A stretch of DNA of 64,000 nt from Rhodococcus opacus B4. GTDB lineage: Bacteria > Actinomycetota > Actinomycetes > Mycobacteriales > Mycobacteriaceae. The DNA is taken from assembly GCF_000010805.1 (NCBI RefSeq), contig NC_012522.1, forward strand, positions 3,844,001 through 3,908,000. The letters run 5' to 3'. The notes under the pieces were generated by a model. It did not search any database. It saw only the letters and a list, made by a program, of their open reading frames with translations, and was not told the origin of the DNA. The position numbers and the translations under genes are program-made. Positions 47,188 to 55,867 of this stretch are shown in pieces. The first letter of the stretch is position 1, and every line of letters begins with the position of its first letter.

Positions 47188-47839
47188 AGGTGCCTACTCT
47201 CGTTATGATGTTGAAATGGTTAGACCGTAATTTTGCGCGATCTGTGATGCAGGCAACAGGACCAGAAGTTGATCCCGCGGGAGTACCAGCGGGCTGCTGA
47301 TCCACCTTCCCGGCCACATCAATCGACGTCGCTGTCGTCGGTGGCCGGCCCACTGTGAAAATCGGCGAGGGCCCTTGCCCGGCGGGCTTACGTTCCTACA
47401 GCAGACCCGGAGGAATTCGTCGACACCGTTACTGATGTGCACGTTCCTGACAGGCTCAGTCCCGCCCGGTGCGGCGTTGAGGCAAACAGCCAAGGGGAAG
47501 GCGTAACTACGTCCGCTTCCTCAGGATCGGGTTGAGCGGTGGTTCACCACCACCGCAGTAGCCCACCGCATCTCGCCGCTCGCACCCACGTGAGAGACGT
47601 CATTACGTCTCGATCACGTGCGATCGGTGACCGGTCAGCGATCGTCTACCGGTGACAGGCTCACTGCAGCGGTCGGTTGTGAGCCGACACGGCAGCGCCG
47701 ATCTCGGCCCAGGTTCGGCAACAGCTTTGCGAGGCATTATGGCGATGCCGCCGGACCGCGGTGTCGGCTTCTTACCAGCCCCGTCTGTACAAAATGCGAA
47801 TCTTTCGAACTTATTCCTACCTAGATGTACAATTAGTAC
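47188..47839. other. intergenic region between amidohydrolase and toxin-antitoxin locus
   Basis: These 652 bases have no supported gene. They include the promoter side of the amidohydrolase, a P palindrome at 47622-47643 and the promoter/operator of the antitoxin gene (TGTACAAAATG at 47787 and the palindrome at 47825-47841). Confidence 0.5.
47622..47643. repeat. P palindrome (perfect)
   Basis: GATCGGTGACC then GGTCAGCGATC. It is followed by a weaker GTCTACCGGTGAC half copy. Confidence 0.75.
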
Positions 47840-47841
47840 AT
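47825..47841. promoter_or_regulatory. operator palindrome of the Phd/RelE-like module
   Basis: ATGTAC, spacer AATTA, GTACAT: a perfect 17-bp palindrome whose right arm overlaps the antitoxin ATG (47840). It is a natural site for autorepression by the antitoxin-toxin complex. A related TGTACAAAA lies 38 bases upstream. Confidence 0.65.
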
Positions 47842-48115
47842 GTCTGATGCCGTTGCTCTCAGCATCTCCGATGCACGCACCCACCTGGCAGCGATCATCG
47901 ATCGCGCTCGGTCCGACCACCAGCCCGTCTACGTCGCTCGCCGCGGACGTCGGGTAGCGGCTGTCATCGATGCCGACGACCTCGATCGTCTCCTCGAGCT
48001 GGCAGAGGACATGGCCGACATTCGCGCCGCTGAGCAGGCGCGCGCCGAGATGCAGTCGACTGGGGAGACGCCGATACCGTGGGATGAGGTCAAGGCCGAT
48101 CTCGGCCTCGCATGA
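47840..48115 (+). CDS. type II antitoxin, Phd/YefM family
   Basis: A 91-residue antitoxin. The DNA-binding N-terminus has the Phd/YefM pattern ALSISDARTHLAAIIDRARS, QPVYVARRGRRVAAVIDADD and LDRLL. The C-terminal region that would wrap the toxin is acidic and flexible (ETPIPWDEVKADLGLA). The stop overlaps the toxin start (ATGA at 48112-48115). It should bind the palindrome over its own start. Confidence 0.85.
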   Translation: MSDAVALSISDARTHLAAIIDRARSDHQPVYVARRGRRVAAVIDADDLDRLLELAEDMADIRAAEQARAEMQSTGETPIPWDEVKADLGLA

Positions 48116-48375
48116 TCTACGAGGTCTCATTGACCCCTGCCGCAGCACGGCAGTTGCGCAAGTTCGATCCGCAGGTGCGCCGACGAGTGCAAGCGGCCAT
48201 CGAATTACTTGCCACCGAGCCGCGGCCGCCGGCAGCGACGCGCCTGGTCGGTGGCAATGGGGAGTGGCGCGTGCGAACCGGTGACTACCGAATCGTCTAC
48301 GAGATCGTGGACGAGCGGCTCTTGGTGCTTGTCTTGACCGTTGGGCATCGCCGTGAGATCTACCAGCGACACTGA
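48112..48375 (+). CDS. type II toxin, RelE/ParE superfamily
   Basis: An 87-residue protein with the RelE fold pattern: YEVSLTPAAARQLRKFDPQV, EWRVRTGDYRIVYEIVDE and VLVLTVGHRREIYQR. RelE toxins cleave mRNA in the ribosome; the Arg/Tyr residues of the RIVYEI and HRREIY segments match active members. It is coupled by overlap to the antitoxin gene. Apparently intact, which contrasts with the damaged neighbours. Confidence 0.85.
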   Translation: MIYEVSLTPAAARQLRKFDPQVRRRVQAAIELLATEPRPPAATRLVGGNGEWRVRTGDYRIVYEIVDERLLVLVLTVGHRREIYQRH

Positions 48376-48429
48376 AACGACGCCGATCCATCCCACCGTG
48401 TCGGTAGCGGATCGATGAGCGATCGTCGA

Positions 48430-49152
48430 CTAGGTGCCAGGGGTTGGGTCAACCAGGATTAACGTTCCCGGACTCGACGTCAGGCCTAAGTCATGGAGTT
48501 CGGCGATGACCGCGTAGCGGCCGGGAGGAAAGTCCTCGATATCGCGCGTAGCGATATCGACCCGCAGAGATATTCGATCGCCGGGTTCAATGTCGGGCAG
48601 CGTCGGTGCCTGTGAGAACAACGACAGCCCCGGCTTCATCGGCTCGCCCTCTTCATCGAGCACCCAACCGTGGACGGTCATGTGGTCCCCTGCATAGTTC
48701 ACCCACATCCTGTCTCCGGCATTCACCAGGTCGATCGACACTCCAGGGAGCGCACCCGCCTTGCAGGTGAACTCGCCGGGCCAGCGCAACTCCAGACCAA
48801 CGCGGCGGGCCGCCCGGCAACGATGCACTCGGATCGGACCCGGGTGCGTGCTAACCCTCCAGGCACCAGCTGAATCGCTGAGGAACACCAGTGTCCACGC
48901 TTCCGAGACCTACCCGTGCGGTGCGGCGAAGACCTCCCTCGATCCTGCGCCATCGTCCCGGCTTGGGACGAGCCGACGCCACCCGTGGCGTGGAAGATCG
49001 AGTACCTCGTCCGGAGAGCGCATCTCGACGCGACGGTCACCGATGAGATCCCACAGTGACGACCCCGAACCCCCCAAGACAGCCGGGTCTACTTCAATCG
49101 GCCCGACTTGGACCAGATCGAGGTCAGGACCGGAGCCGGAATCCGCACTCAT
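48430..49152 (-). pseudogene. hypothetical protein gene interrupted by in-frame TAG
   Basis: Two same-frame open stretches, 49152-48913 and 48909-48430, read as one protein of about 240 residues when the TAG at 48912-48910 (codon 81) is ignored. The joint is EVFAAPHG stop VSEAWTLVFLSDSAGAW. The C-terminal part is a beta-sandwich-like domain (RRVGLELRWPGEFTCKAGAL, PGVSIDLVNAGDRMWVNYAG, PPGRYAVIAELHDLGL). A GTG at 48888 could start the second part alone. Function unknown. Confidence 0.65.
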
Positions 49153-49270
49153 CACAGAATCCTGTCGCACGCAGACTTCTCATGGAGCCGATTTTCGGGT
49201 TCGCATCTCCGTATGCGGAACGCCCGCCAGAGTGGCCGGGCCGGCGGACGTTCCCAATGTGCGGGAATCG

Positions 49271-49866
49271 CTAGGCACTGGCTTCCGAGTAGCCGTCGCG
49301 ATGAGCTCGGCGGGCGCGTTTGATCGCCCGGTACACCGTCGACCGGCCCACCGAGAACAGATCGGCCAGTTCCGCGGTCGAGTATTCGCCTGTCCCGTGC
49401 AGCTCGACGAGGTGCCCTTCCTGACGCGGATTGAGCTTCGGTTGCCCTTGAGGTGTCCTTTCGCCTTCGCGATCCGCATCCCCTCCCTCGTTCGTGCCCG
49501 AATCAGGTCGCCCTCGAACTCGGCGACCATTGCCAGAACGTTGAATAGCAGGCGCCCGACCGGGTCGGTGGGATCGTGCAACGAGGCCCCGATCTGCAGG
49601 CACGCGTGCCGAGCTGTCAGCTCGTCGACGATGTCTCGGGCATCCGGTAGCGAACGGGCCAGCCGGTCCAACTTGGTCACTACGAGGGTGTCCGTGTTTC
49701 GGCAGGCTGCAAGCGCGTTCTGCAGTCCGGGCCGCAGGCGATTGGTTCCGGTCAAGCCGTGATCGACGTAGATCCGGTCCGGTGACACCCCGAGCGCAAG
49801 CAGAGCGTGCTGCTGCGCGGTTAGGTCTTGCTGATCGGTGGATACACGTGCATATCCGATGTACAT
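49271..49866 (-). pseudogene. serine recombinase (resolvase/invertase), frameshifted
   Basis: The N-terminal catalytic domain is intact, with GYARVSTDQQDLTAQ (nucleophile Ser), a DHGLTGTNRLRPGLQNAL segment, LVVTKLDRLARSLPDARDIV and MVAEFEGDLIRARTREG. After KAKGHLKG one base is missing near 49441-49450. The C-terminal helix-turn-helix (YSTAELADLFSVGRSTVYRA) continues in the next frame to 49271. The natural product of about 198 residues would be a normal DNA invertase/resolvase. As it stands the catalytic part lacks its DNA-binding domain. Confidence 0.85.
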
Positions 49867-50048
49867 CGCTGAAATCCCATCTCTCGGACGCACAACGCTG
49901 GCGCGTGGTGCTTGGGAATCAACGGTCAAACATCGTCGACGAGTGCGACTAGAACCGCTCCCGATGGATACTGCTGTGGTGCATGCCGCTGGCGCATCGG
50001 CAACCAGTTACCGATCGGAAAAAAATCGGTCGCGCGTGCCGGTGAGCC

Positions 50049-50543
50049 TTAGTCGCATACCTGCGGTGCGACGAGAAACAATCCGCTACAGACGAAGGCG
50101 CGGGATAGCTTCCACTCATTGCCGGAACGCACGAAGGGGACTGGGCCGACCGGGTAAGGGGCCATGCGTTGGAGGTGGCCCTGCCCAGCCGCGTTGATCA
50201 TGTCTGGGCCGACGGGTTCCACGGTGGTGAACTGGATGTATTGGGGTGAGGGTTGCGCACCCCAGGCCCGTGCGATCGGCAGGGTCTGGTCGCTGGGACC
50301 ATCCAAGAGACGCGCGGGGTCCTCCTCGCGTATGGAGTAGTTGGTTGTGGCGTTGTACAGGGCGGTCAGTTGCTCGGCGGTAGGCACGAGATCGGTGATC
50401 GGCGCCGGCGGCGGTGCGAACTGTGTGGATTGGACGAAGACGGTCGGATCACGCGATTCGATGTCATCGACGGACGAGCAGGCGCCGGCAGTTGCGATCG
50501 CGACGAGAGCGCTGGCACCTATCGCGGCTTTCCTCACCCTCAT
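50049..50543 (-). CDS. MTB12-like lipoprotein (second member)
   Basis: A 164-residue protein with signal KAAIGASALVAIATAGAC (lipobox Cys near residue 22). The MTB12-like domain follows: TDLVPTAEQLTALYNATTNY, a middle part LPIARAWGAQPSPQYIQFTT, and VPFVRSGNEWKLSRAFVCSG with the conserved W-K-L-S. It is related in layout to 34552-35031. ATG 50543 starts the signal. Confidence 0.72.
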   Translation of the reverse strand: MRVRKAAIGASALVAIATAGACSSVDDIESRDPTVFVQSTQFAPPPAPITDLVPTAEQLTALYNATTNYSIREEDPARLLDGPSDQTLPIARAWGAQPSPQYIQFTTVEPVGPDMINAAGQGHLQRMAPYPVGPVPFVRSGNEWKLSRAFVCSGLFLVAPQVCD

Positions 50544-50593
50544 GATCTTGGTATCGCCCCAAGTCGACGCAGCGTGACAAGCCCGTGCCACAG

Positions 50594-50693
50594 CGTTCGT
50601 CCCGAAGACTGAACCTGCACCGGGACGAAATCGGCGCTCAGCGCGCACTCACAGATCGTTGACCGGTCACCGATCGGCTACCGGTCATCGATC
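50594..50693 (-). repeat. inverted E joined to two overlapping P palindromes
   Basis: On the minus strand E starts GATCTGTGAGTGCGCGC and contains TTTCGTCCCGGTGCAGGTTC. Its GATC (50654-50657) opens a perfect P (50654-50675), whose closing GATC (50672-50675) opens another P to 50693. This is the clearest case of the shared-GATC architecture. Confidence 0.8.
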
Positions 50694-50779
50694 TTTCGAC
50701 TGGCTCGTCAAGTCTCCGTTGAGCGCAAGTGAGCTGCCGATCGCCTCAGGAGCCATGGTGCGAGTGTTTGACTGGGTCC

Positions 50780-51346
50780 ATGACACAGTGGTTCAACGTC
50801 GAAGCTGACTATCACCAGTTCAATCTGGCTGCTCCGGAAGCCGACACCACAGCATTCCAAGAACTCGGCAGCGTATTCGATACTGGGCCCGCCTTCGCCA
50901 CCTTCCATACGGGGATCGCATGCGGACCGGTAACAGTCGGGATCGACGTGTTGCAGTCGCCGCCTCAATGGAGCAACTCGGCGGAGTGGGACAACGTTGA
51001 CGAGGCGCTCCTACCTGCGTCGACAGCCCTGCGAGGTATCACCAACAGCGGGGTTGTGCAGGAAGCCTTCGGTTAAATCGATGCGCCCTCGTCCGGGAAG
51101 CTCGGCATACGAGGACATGTCGTCGGTCGCGCAACCGCGTGGGACCAAGTAGTGGACGAACCGACGGAGAAGTTCTGGATCGTTGTATGGCCCGCCGACG
51201 AGGCTGAGGTGAAGCCGCTCTTCCAACACAAAACCTCGGATGGACTGTGGACTCCGGACTCGCGACAGGAAGAGCCGGAGTCAGAGATCGACATCTCAGA
51301 GGACGCCACCGTGAGGCTACGCGGACCAGTGCGATGGAACGGTTGA
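50780..51346 (+). pseudogene. hypothetical protein gene interrupted by in-frame TAA
   Basis: One frame of 188 codons is broken by TAA at 51074-51076 (codon 99). The N-terminal part is FNVEADYHQFNLAAPEADTT to GVVQEAFG. The same frame continues IDAPSSGKLGIRGHVVGRAT and TEKFWIVVWPADEAEVKPLF to TGA 51346. A single C-to-T change (CAA) would explain it. Not a recognised family, although a PVTVGIDVLQSPP strand and paired acidic ends suggest a small two-domain beta protein. Confidence 0.6.
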
Positions 51347-51497
51347 CCCGTCACCGTCCTTGGCGCGATTCCTTCCTCTAACCCGGCCACTCCTGCCTAT
51401 CGCAGTGCCGGATGACGATCGACGAGCGAGACGGTGGCGGTGTTAGCGTCCCCTGCATGAGGACAGTCGTGGTTGAGCCGACGAGCGCAGGGGTCGG

Positions 51498-52415
51498 ATG
51501 ACCGACTCCGAGATCGAGATCACGGCGGAGCTGGTGCACGATCTTCTCGCGGACCAACACCCGGACCTTGCAGGGCTGGCCATCGGTGAGGTAGCGGGTG
51601 GCTGGGACAACCAAATGTGGCGCCTGGGAGACGAGTTGGTCGTGCGCATGCCACGCACGGAACGTGCCCCGGATCTGCTGTACAAGGAGCGCCGGTGGCT
51701 GCCCGTCCTTGCTCCGCGCCTTCCGCTCCCGGTTCCGACCCTTGTGCGGATCGGCGAGCCGTCCGCGCGCTTCCCGAGGCCCTGGAACATCATGACGTGG
51801 GTTCCCGGCGAGCCACTCGACCACACCTCGATCAGTCGCGGCGACGACGCGGCCGACACTCTGGCAGGCTTCCTCACCACGCTCCATGTGGAGGCACCCG
51901 CTGAGGCGCCGACCAGTTCGGACCGCGGCGCCCACCCCAAGAACTGCACGGACGGCTTCGAGAAGCTCGTGCACGCCGTTGCCCCCAGCGTCATGTCCGC
52001 CGACGTCTGGTCCGTCTGGGACAAGGCTGTTACTGCCCCTGAGTGGGAGGGCCCGCCGGTATGGCTGCACGGCGACCTCCATCCCGCAAATGTCGTCGTC
52101 TCGGACGGCACACTCTCAGGCGTGATCGATTTCGGAGACATGTTCGCCGGCGACCCGGCGTGGGACCTCGCGGCCGCGTGGCTGCTCCTGCCTGCGGGCA
52201 CGGCCTCACGGTTCTTCGAGGAGTACGCGCATGCAGACGAGGCGATGATCCGACGCGCCCGAGGGTTGGCTGCCCTGAAAAGCCTTTTCCTCATCCTCAT
52301 GGGTCAGAACGGGGAACGGGGCCTTTATGGCGGTAAGCCGACATGGGGACCCGCGGGCCGAGCGGCGCTCGATCGTGTTCTGACGTCCAGCTCGGGCCGG
52401 CCCTCTCCCGCATAG
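51498..52415 (+). CDS. aminoglycoside phosphotransferase (APH) family kinase-like protein
   Basis: A 305-residue APH/choline-kinase fold. A small N-lobe (GWDNQMWRLGDELVVRMPRT with the Lys equivalent replaced by Arg/Met context) precedes hinge MTWVPGEPL. The catalytic loop is VWLHGDLHPANVVVSDG, and the metal-binding loop GVIDFGDMFAGDPAWDLA. Real aminoglycoside substrates are not implied, because many members act on other metabolites. Intact and well biased; start ATG 51498 overlaps GGGGTCGG rather than a strong ribosome site. Confidence 0.85.
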   Translation: MTDSEIEITAELVHDLLADQHPDLAGLAIGEVAGGWDNQMWRLGDELVVRMPRTERAPDLLYKERRWLPVLAPRLPLPVPTLVRIGEPSARFPRPWNIMTWVPGEPLDHTSISRGDDAADTLAGFLTTLHVEAPAEAPTSSDRGAHPKNCTDGFEKLVHAVAPSVMSADVWSVWDKAVTAPEWEGPPVWLHGDLHPANVVVSDGTLSGVIDFGDMFAGDPAWDLAAAWLLLPAGTASRFFEEYAHADEAMIRRARGLAALKSLFLILMGQNGERGLYGGKPTWGPAGRAALDRVLTSSSGRPSPA

Positions 52416-52554
52416 ACCCAGCGAAGCGCGACGGACCATTCCAAGGACGTTGCGGCTGCTGTCGGAGCTAGACAGATGGAGGAACGATTACGGGACGGAT
52501 CGGTTTGCACATCGAGGCCCGACCACGACCCGGAAGCAACAAGAGGAGACAGTC

Positions 52555-53361
52555 ATGAAGGAAGAGCCGACACACCTGCCCGCGGTCGTCGACCGGGCCA
52601 CCTTCCAAGCCGAAATCGATGCGTTGCGGGTGAGGGAGAAGGCACACACCCGGGAAGGCGACGCGATCGCCGCGGCCCGCCGGCGGCTGCCCATGGTCGA
52701 GGTAGACGCCACCCTGGAGCTGATCGGGCCTCACGGTCCGCTGACCCTGCTCGACGCCTTCGAAGGGCGCCGACAGCTCATCGCCTACTACTTCATGTGG
52801 AACCCCGGCCGTCCCGCGGCCGAGCAGTGCGAAGGCTGCACGGTGTATACGAGCCAGGTCGGCGAGCTGTCCTATCTGCACTCCCGCGACGCCACCTACG
52901 CAGTCTTCTGTCAGGGGCGCAACGTCACCGTCGTCGGGGCCGACCCGCAGGTGTCGTACGACGAGAGCGTCCGTTACCGCGACTTCATGGGCTGGGACAT
53001 CCCCTGGTAGTCAGCGCAGCCCTCCCTCGACGCGCTCCTCATCGGTCGCGAGATCGGGCTGTTCCACCTGGTGTGCTACCTCCGCGAGGGCGACCGCGTC
53101 TTCGAAACCTACTGGACCAGCCGCCGCGGCGCCGAGGCGATGGACTACAGCTGGGCGCTGTTGGACCTGACCGTCTATGGGCGTCAGGAGGCCTGGGAGG
53201 ACTCGCCCGAGGGCTGGCCGATCGGGTGGGGCGTCAACGACGATCAGTACCGGACCAACGGACGTCCCATCGCCCAGTGGTCGCGACTCGAGGCTGGACG
53301 CTCCGACAACCTCGGAACCGCCGCGACCGAGACGCCGCCCGGACCCGACCGTTGCCACTAG
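52555..53361 (+). pseudogene. DUF899 (thioredoxin-like) family gene interrupted by in-frame TAG
   Basis: DUF899 motifs run in one frame across TAG 53008-53010 (codon 152). Before it come RATFQAEIDALRVREKAHTR, IAYYFMWNPGRPAAEQCEGC (Cys-x2-Cys region of the family) and FMGWDIPW. After it come SAQPSLDALLIGREIGLFHL, VCYLREGDRVFETYWTSRRG and LLDLTVYGRQEAWEDSPEGW. The family normally reads PWYSAQ here, so TAC (Tyr) to TAG is the likely lesion. The ATG has an AGGAGA site. Everything else appears intact. Confidence 0.85.
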
Positions 53362-53703
53362 CCGACGCCGCGACCAGTTTCCAGTCCGACACGGTGGGAA
53401 AGTGAGGCCGGTGGCGCTCAGCGACACCGTGACCGAGGACATGCACGTCGCTGATTCGATCGTCTACGTTGTCCGCCAACGTGCCCCTACGCGTCGTTCT
53501 GTACTCAGCTACTCGGACCAACCTTTCGAAGTTGAAGCGATCGCCGCGCTTCAATAGCGGAACCGCCACTGGGACGAGCTCTGCGCCCAGCGAATGCTGA
53601 CAGCAGCCGGCGCTCTTCCCGTAAGCGGATCGTCATCCGGTTCCGATGGGCGGTCTGCTGATGGGCCAATCTGCATTGGCCCCGGTGCTGCCAAGATCGA
53701 CTG
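53362..53703. other. intergenic region with gene remnant, E and Q
   Basis: These 342 bases contain a short open stretch ending at TAG 53557 (remnant or chance), then an inverted E (53555-53631) and the Q repeat (53628-53661). No intact gene. Confidence 0.45.
53555..53661 (-). repeat. inverted E joined to Q repeat
   Basis: On the minus strand E reads GATCCGCTTACGGGAAGAGC to GCTCGTCCCAGTGGCGG. Its GATC (53628-53631) begins the Q repeat that is also at 35130. Confidence 0.7.
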
Positions 53704-54150
53704 ATGACTGTGATGCGTTTCGCGTGGGTCCTGCTGGCTGTCGTGACGGCCGCCCTCGGTGTTTTCGCGGCGTCGAATCCAATGCTCCAGATCACCGAGT
53801 GTGAACTCGGGCTCTCATCACAAGGGATCAGCACATCTGAGTGCAACGCATCCATCTGGGATCATTTCGGAGGCGTCCTCGTTCTTGTGTTGGCAGTGCC
53901 GGCAGTGGTGTGCTTGATCCCGGCTGCCGTGCCGCGTCCCACGGTCGCGTGGGCGGTGGCAGGTTCGATGCTTCTGGCCTCAGTGTCAGGTTTCTCCCCT
54001 CCACTGGCTGCGTCTTCGTCACCGTCACCACTGGCCGTATACGGGTTCTACCTCCCGATCGCGTTGCTGGCCATTCTATTGGCAATTGCTCATCAGTCGA
54101 CGAGCAACCGTCGGGCCGAGCTAACAGCGCGACGCACCGTTCGAACCTGA
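53704..54150 (+). CDS. four-helix membrane protein of unknown function
   Basis: A 148-residue protein with hydrophobic segments FAWVLLAVVTAALGVFAAS, GGVLVLVLAVPAVVCLIPAA, VAWAVAGSMLLASVSGF and VYGFYLPIALLAILLAIAH. The first extracellular loop has two cysteines (ITECELG, TSECNAS). Basic C-terminus. No family recognised. Confidence 0.55.
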   Translation: MTVMRFAWVLLAVVTAALGVFAASNPMLQITECELGLSSQGISTSECNASIWDHFGGVLVLVLAVPAVVCLIPAAVPRPTVAWAVAGSMLLASVSGFSPPLAASSSPSPLAVYGFYLPIALLAILLAIAHQSTSNRRAELTARRTVRT

Positions 54151-54268
54151 GCAGCATCGCTCTCGGGCAGCTCAGCACGCGTGACCGTTGGTCGATCGCG
54201 CACCGGACACCTGATGCCGTCGAGAACGCCGACGATCGTCTGTGGTGTCGTCGCGGGAGCTGCTGAGA

Positions 54269-54433
54269 TCAGGAGGCGCGAGCCGGATGGTTTGGCTGGC
54301 GAGGATCGGTTTCGCGGCTGGTGCGTCGGCGAGCAAGTTCCACGACCTCCGGCTTGGAGGAGCGGCCGAGCTTGCGGTCGATCTTCACCATGCCTCGGGC
54401 GGCTGCGATCTGAGCATCGGTTGGTTGCGCCAT
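54269..54433 (-). CDS. small basic protein (54 residues)
   Basis: The ORF starts ATG 54433, 3 bases before the end of the upstream frameshifted gene, and reads AQPTDAQIAAARGMVKIDRK then LGRSSKPEVVELARRRTSRE. The first 40 residues look like a conserved charged two-helix peptide; the tail is low quality. It is probably a genuine small gene coupled to its upstream neighbour. Confidence 0.45.
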   Translation of the reverse strand: MAQPTDAQIAAARGMVKIDRKLGRSSKPEVVELARRRTSRETDPRQPNHPARAS

Positions 54434-54435
54434 GA

Positions 54436-54840
54436 TCACCCTTCCTCGTTGTTCTCATTGTCGGGGAGCCGCGCGATGTCGGCAAATACGACGTACGCGA
54501 GCTCGGCTTCTTCGGGGCCCGCCAACGGACTGTCAACCAGTCGCCCGAGCAGGCGAACCCCAGGTAGGCAGCTGTTTCGTCGTCGCGGAAGGCCATCTCC
54601 GTCGCCCAGGTAAACCGAGCCCACCACTGCTCACGCTGAGCGCGGGTGTGCTCGAACTCGGCTTGAAGCGCACGTTGCCGGGTCGCCGAGCGGTTGGTCG
54701 TCACCAGCACCGCCGCGGCACGGCCGTCACGATCGTCGCGGCCAACGTCCACCACCCCAAGGCGGTTCCTGCGCCGGTGGTGGCCGCCGCCATCATTGAA
54801 TCGACATTCACCCCGCCATCCCACCACAACCGGTGACACC
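54436..54840 (-). pseudogene. frameshifted membrane protein gene
   Basis: Three frames contribute in order along the minus strand: a membrane segment TGAGTALGWWTLAATIVTAV, then NRSATRQRALQAEFEHTRAQ and REQWWARFTWATEMAFRDDE, then LLGRLVDSPLAGPEEAELAY to the stop at 54436. The pattern (helix, tRR, eWWxRFxWAxE, helix) is that of a common actinobacterial membrane protein. At least two indels are needed. The 5' limit is approximate. Confidence 0.5.
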
Positions 54841-55050
54841 GGTGGCGATGGTGTCGGTGCTGACTCGATAGCGGCCACTGATGTTCTCCGCCCCGCGTCC
54901 GATCGGCGGGCAGTCCGATGGTCGGCTCGCGAATGTTCTAGCCGGCAGCCAGCAGCGAGCTGGAGGCCGAAGTCGGGCACAGCGTGGTTCGCCGTAGATT
55001 CGTCGACCCCCTCGACCGGGTGACCAAGTACTCGACCCGATCGGCCCGGA

Positions 55051-55200
55051 TCACCGTCCGTCGGCACGGTAGAGACGCCAAAACCACACCACCGACGCAG
55101 CGACACATGCCCCGCCCGAGCCGATCGCCCCCACCAGCATCAGCATCGTGCCCACAGCCGCGAGGAACGCAATCCCCGCGAAGTGGACGACGGCAGGCAT
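55051..55200 (-). CDS. possible small membrane peptide
   Basis: A 49-residue ORF with two short hydrophobic runs (VVHFAGIAFLAAVGTMLMLV, GACVAASVVWFWRLYRA). Codon use is acceptable, but there is no homologue I recognise and the surroundings (54841-55459) are otherwise empty. Confidence 0.3.
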   Translation of the reverse strand: MPAVVHFAGIAFLAAVGTMLMLVGAIGSGGACVAASVVWFWRLYRADGR

Positions 55201-55459
55201 GCACCCCACAGTGCCGTTGGTCCCGCACTCGCGCAATCAACTCTCCACTCCACAGGGAGTCGACGGAGAAGGATCCACTACGGGGATCGGGCTGGAGCGT
55301 CGCGGATCGGAGAAAATGCTCCGCTCAGCGTTCGCTGGGACTGTCGCACGAACCCATGCGCAGCGGACCCGGCCGCCGCGAAACTTGAAAGGGACGAGAC
55401 GATCCTGCGTGACCTGCGAGAATGGAGCGTGGGTCGGGACCGCACCACCGGAGAATCCC

Positions 55460-55777
55460 ATGTCTCGGTTTCCGCGTCTCGCCCTGGTCGCCGCCATGGC
55501 GGTCGCCGTCCTGTCTCTGACCGCGGCGCCCGCACACGCCGCACCACCGCCCGTCCCGGGTGGATGTGCACTGCAGACTTTCCTCATCGGCGCCATGTCG
55601 ACATGCGACCCGGGGACGGTGAACACACACCAAGTATCGATGGGGTGCCAGCTGCTCTTCGGATTCCCCTACCAGACCGCTATCGTGTGGGGGCCCGAGG
55701 TGCCCACGTCCCTGCCCTCAATCGCGCTGTGCCCGCCCCTTCACTACGGGCTCGTCGGCACCGTGCACACCCGATAA
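55460..55777 (+). CDS. small secreted cysteine-containing protein
   Basis: A 105-residue protein with a classical signal peptide (ALVAAMAVAVLSLTAAPAHA, cleavage after residue 30). The mature domain of 75 residues has five or so cysteines (GGCALQTF, MSTCDPGT, MGCQLLFG, ALCPPLHY), likely disulfide-bonded. Function unknown. A short CCCC/GGGG hairpin with T run lies shortly after the stop (55810-55825). Confidence 0.6.
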   Translation: MSRFPRLALVAAMAVAVLSLTAAPAHAAPPPVPGGCALQTFLIGAMSTCDPGTVNTHQVSMGCQLLFGFPYQTAIVWGPEVPTSLPSIALCPPLHYGLVGTVHTR

Positions 55778-55867
55778 CGATTCTGCACCCCGCTGAACAG
55801 CGAAAATGTCACCCCCTTTTCGGGGATGATTCTCGGCGGCGCAGGGCGGTGACGGATTGATGACCGG

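Noticed and set aside
47618..48391. Minus-strand 262-residue ORF over the toxin-antitoxin genes
   Set aside because: Antisense of the Phd/RelE pair; Arg-rich shadow.
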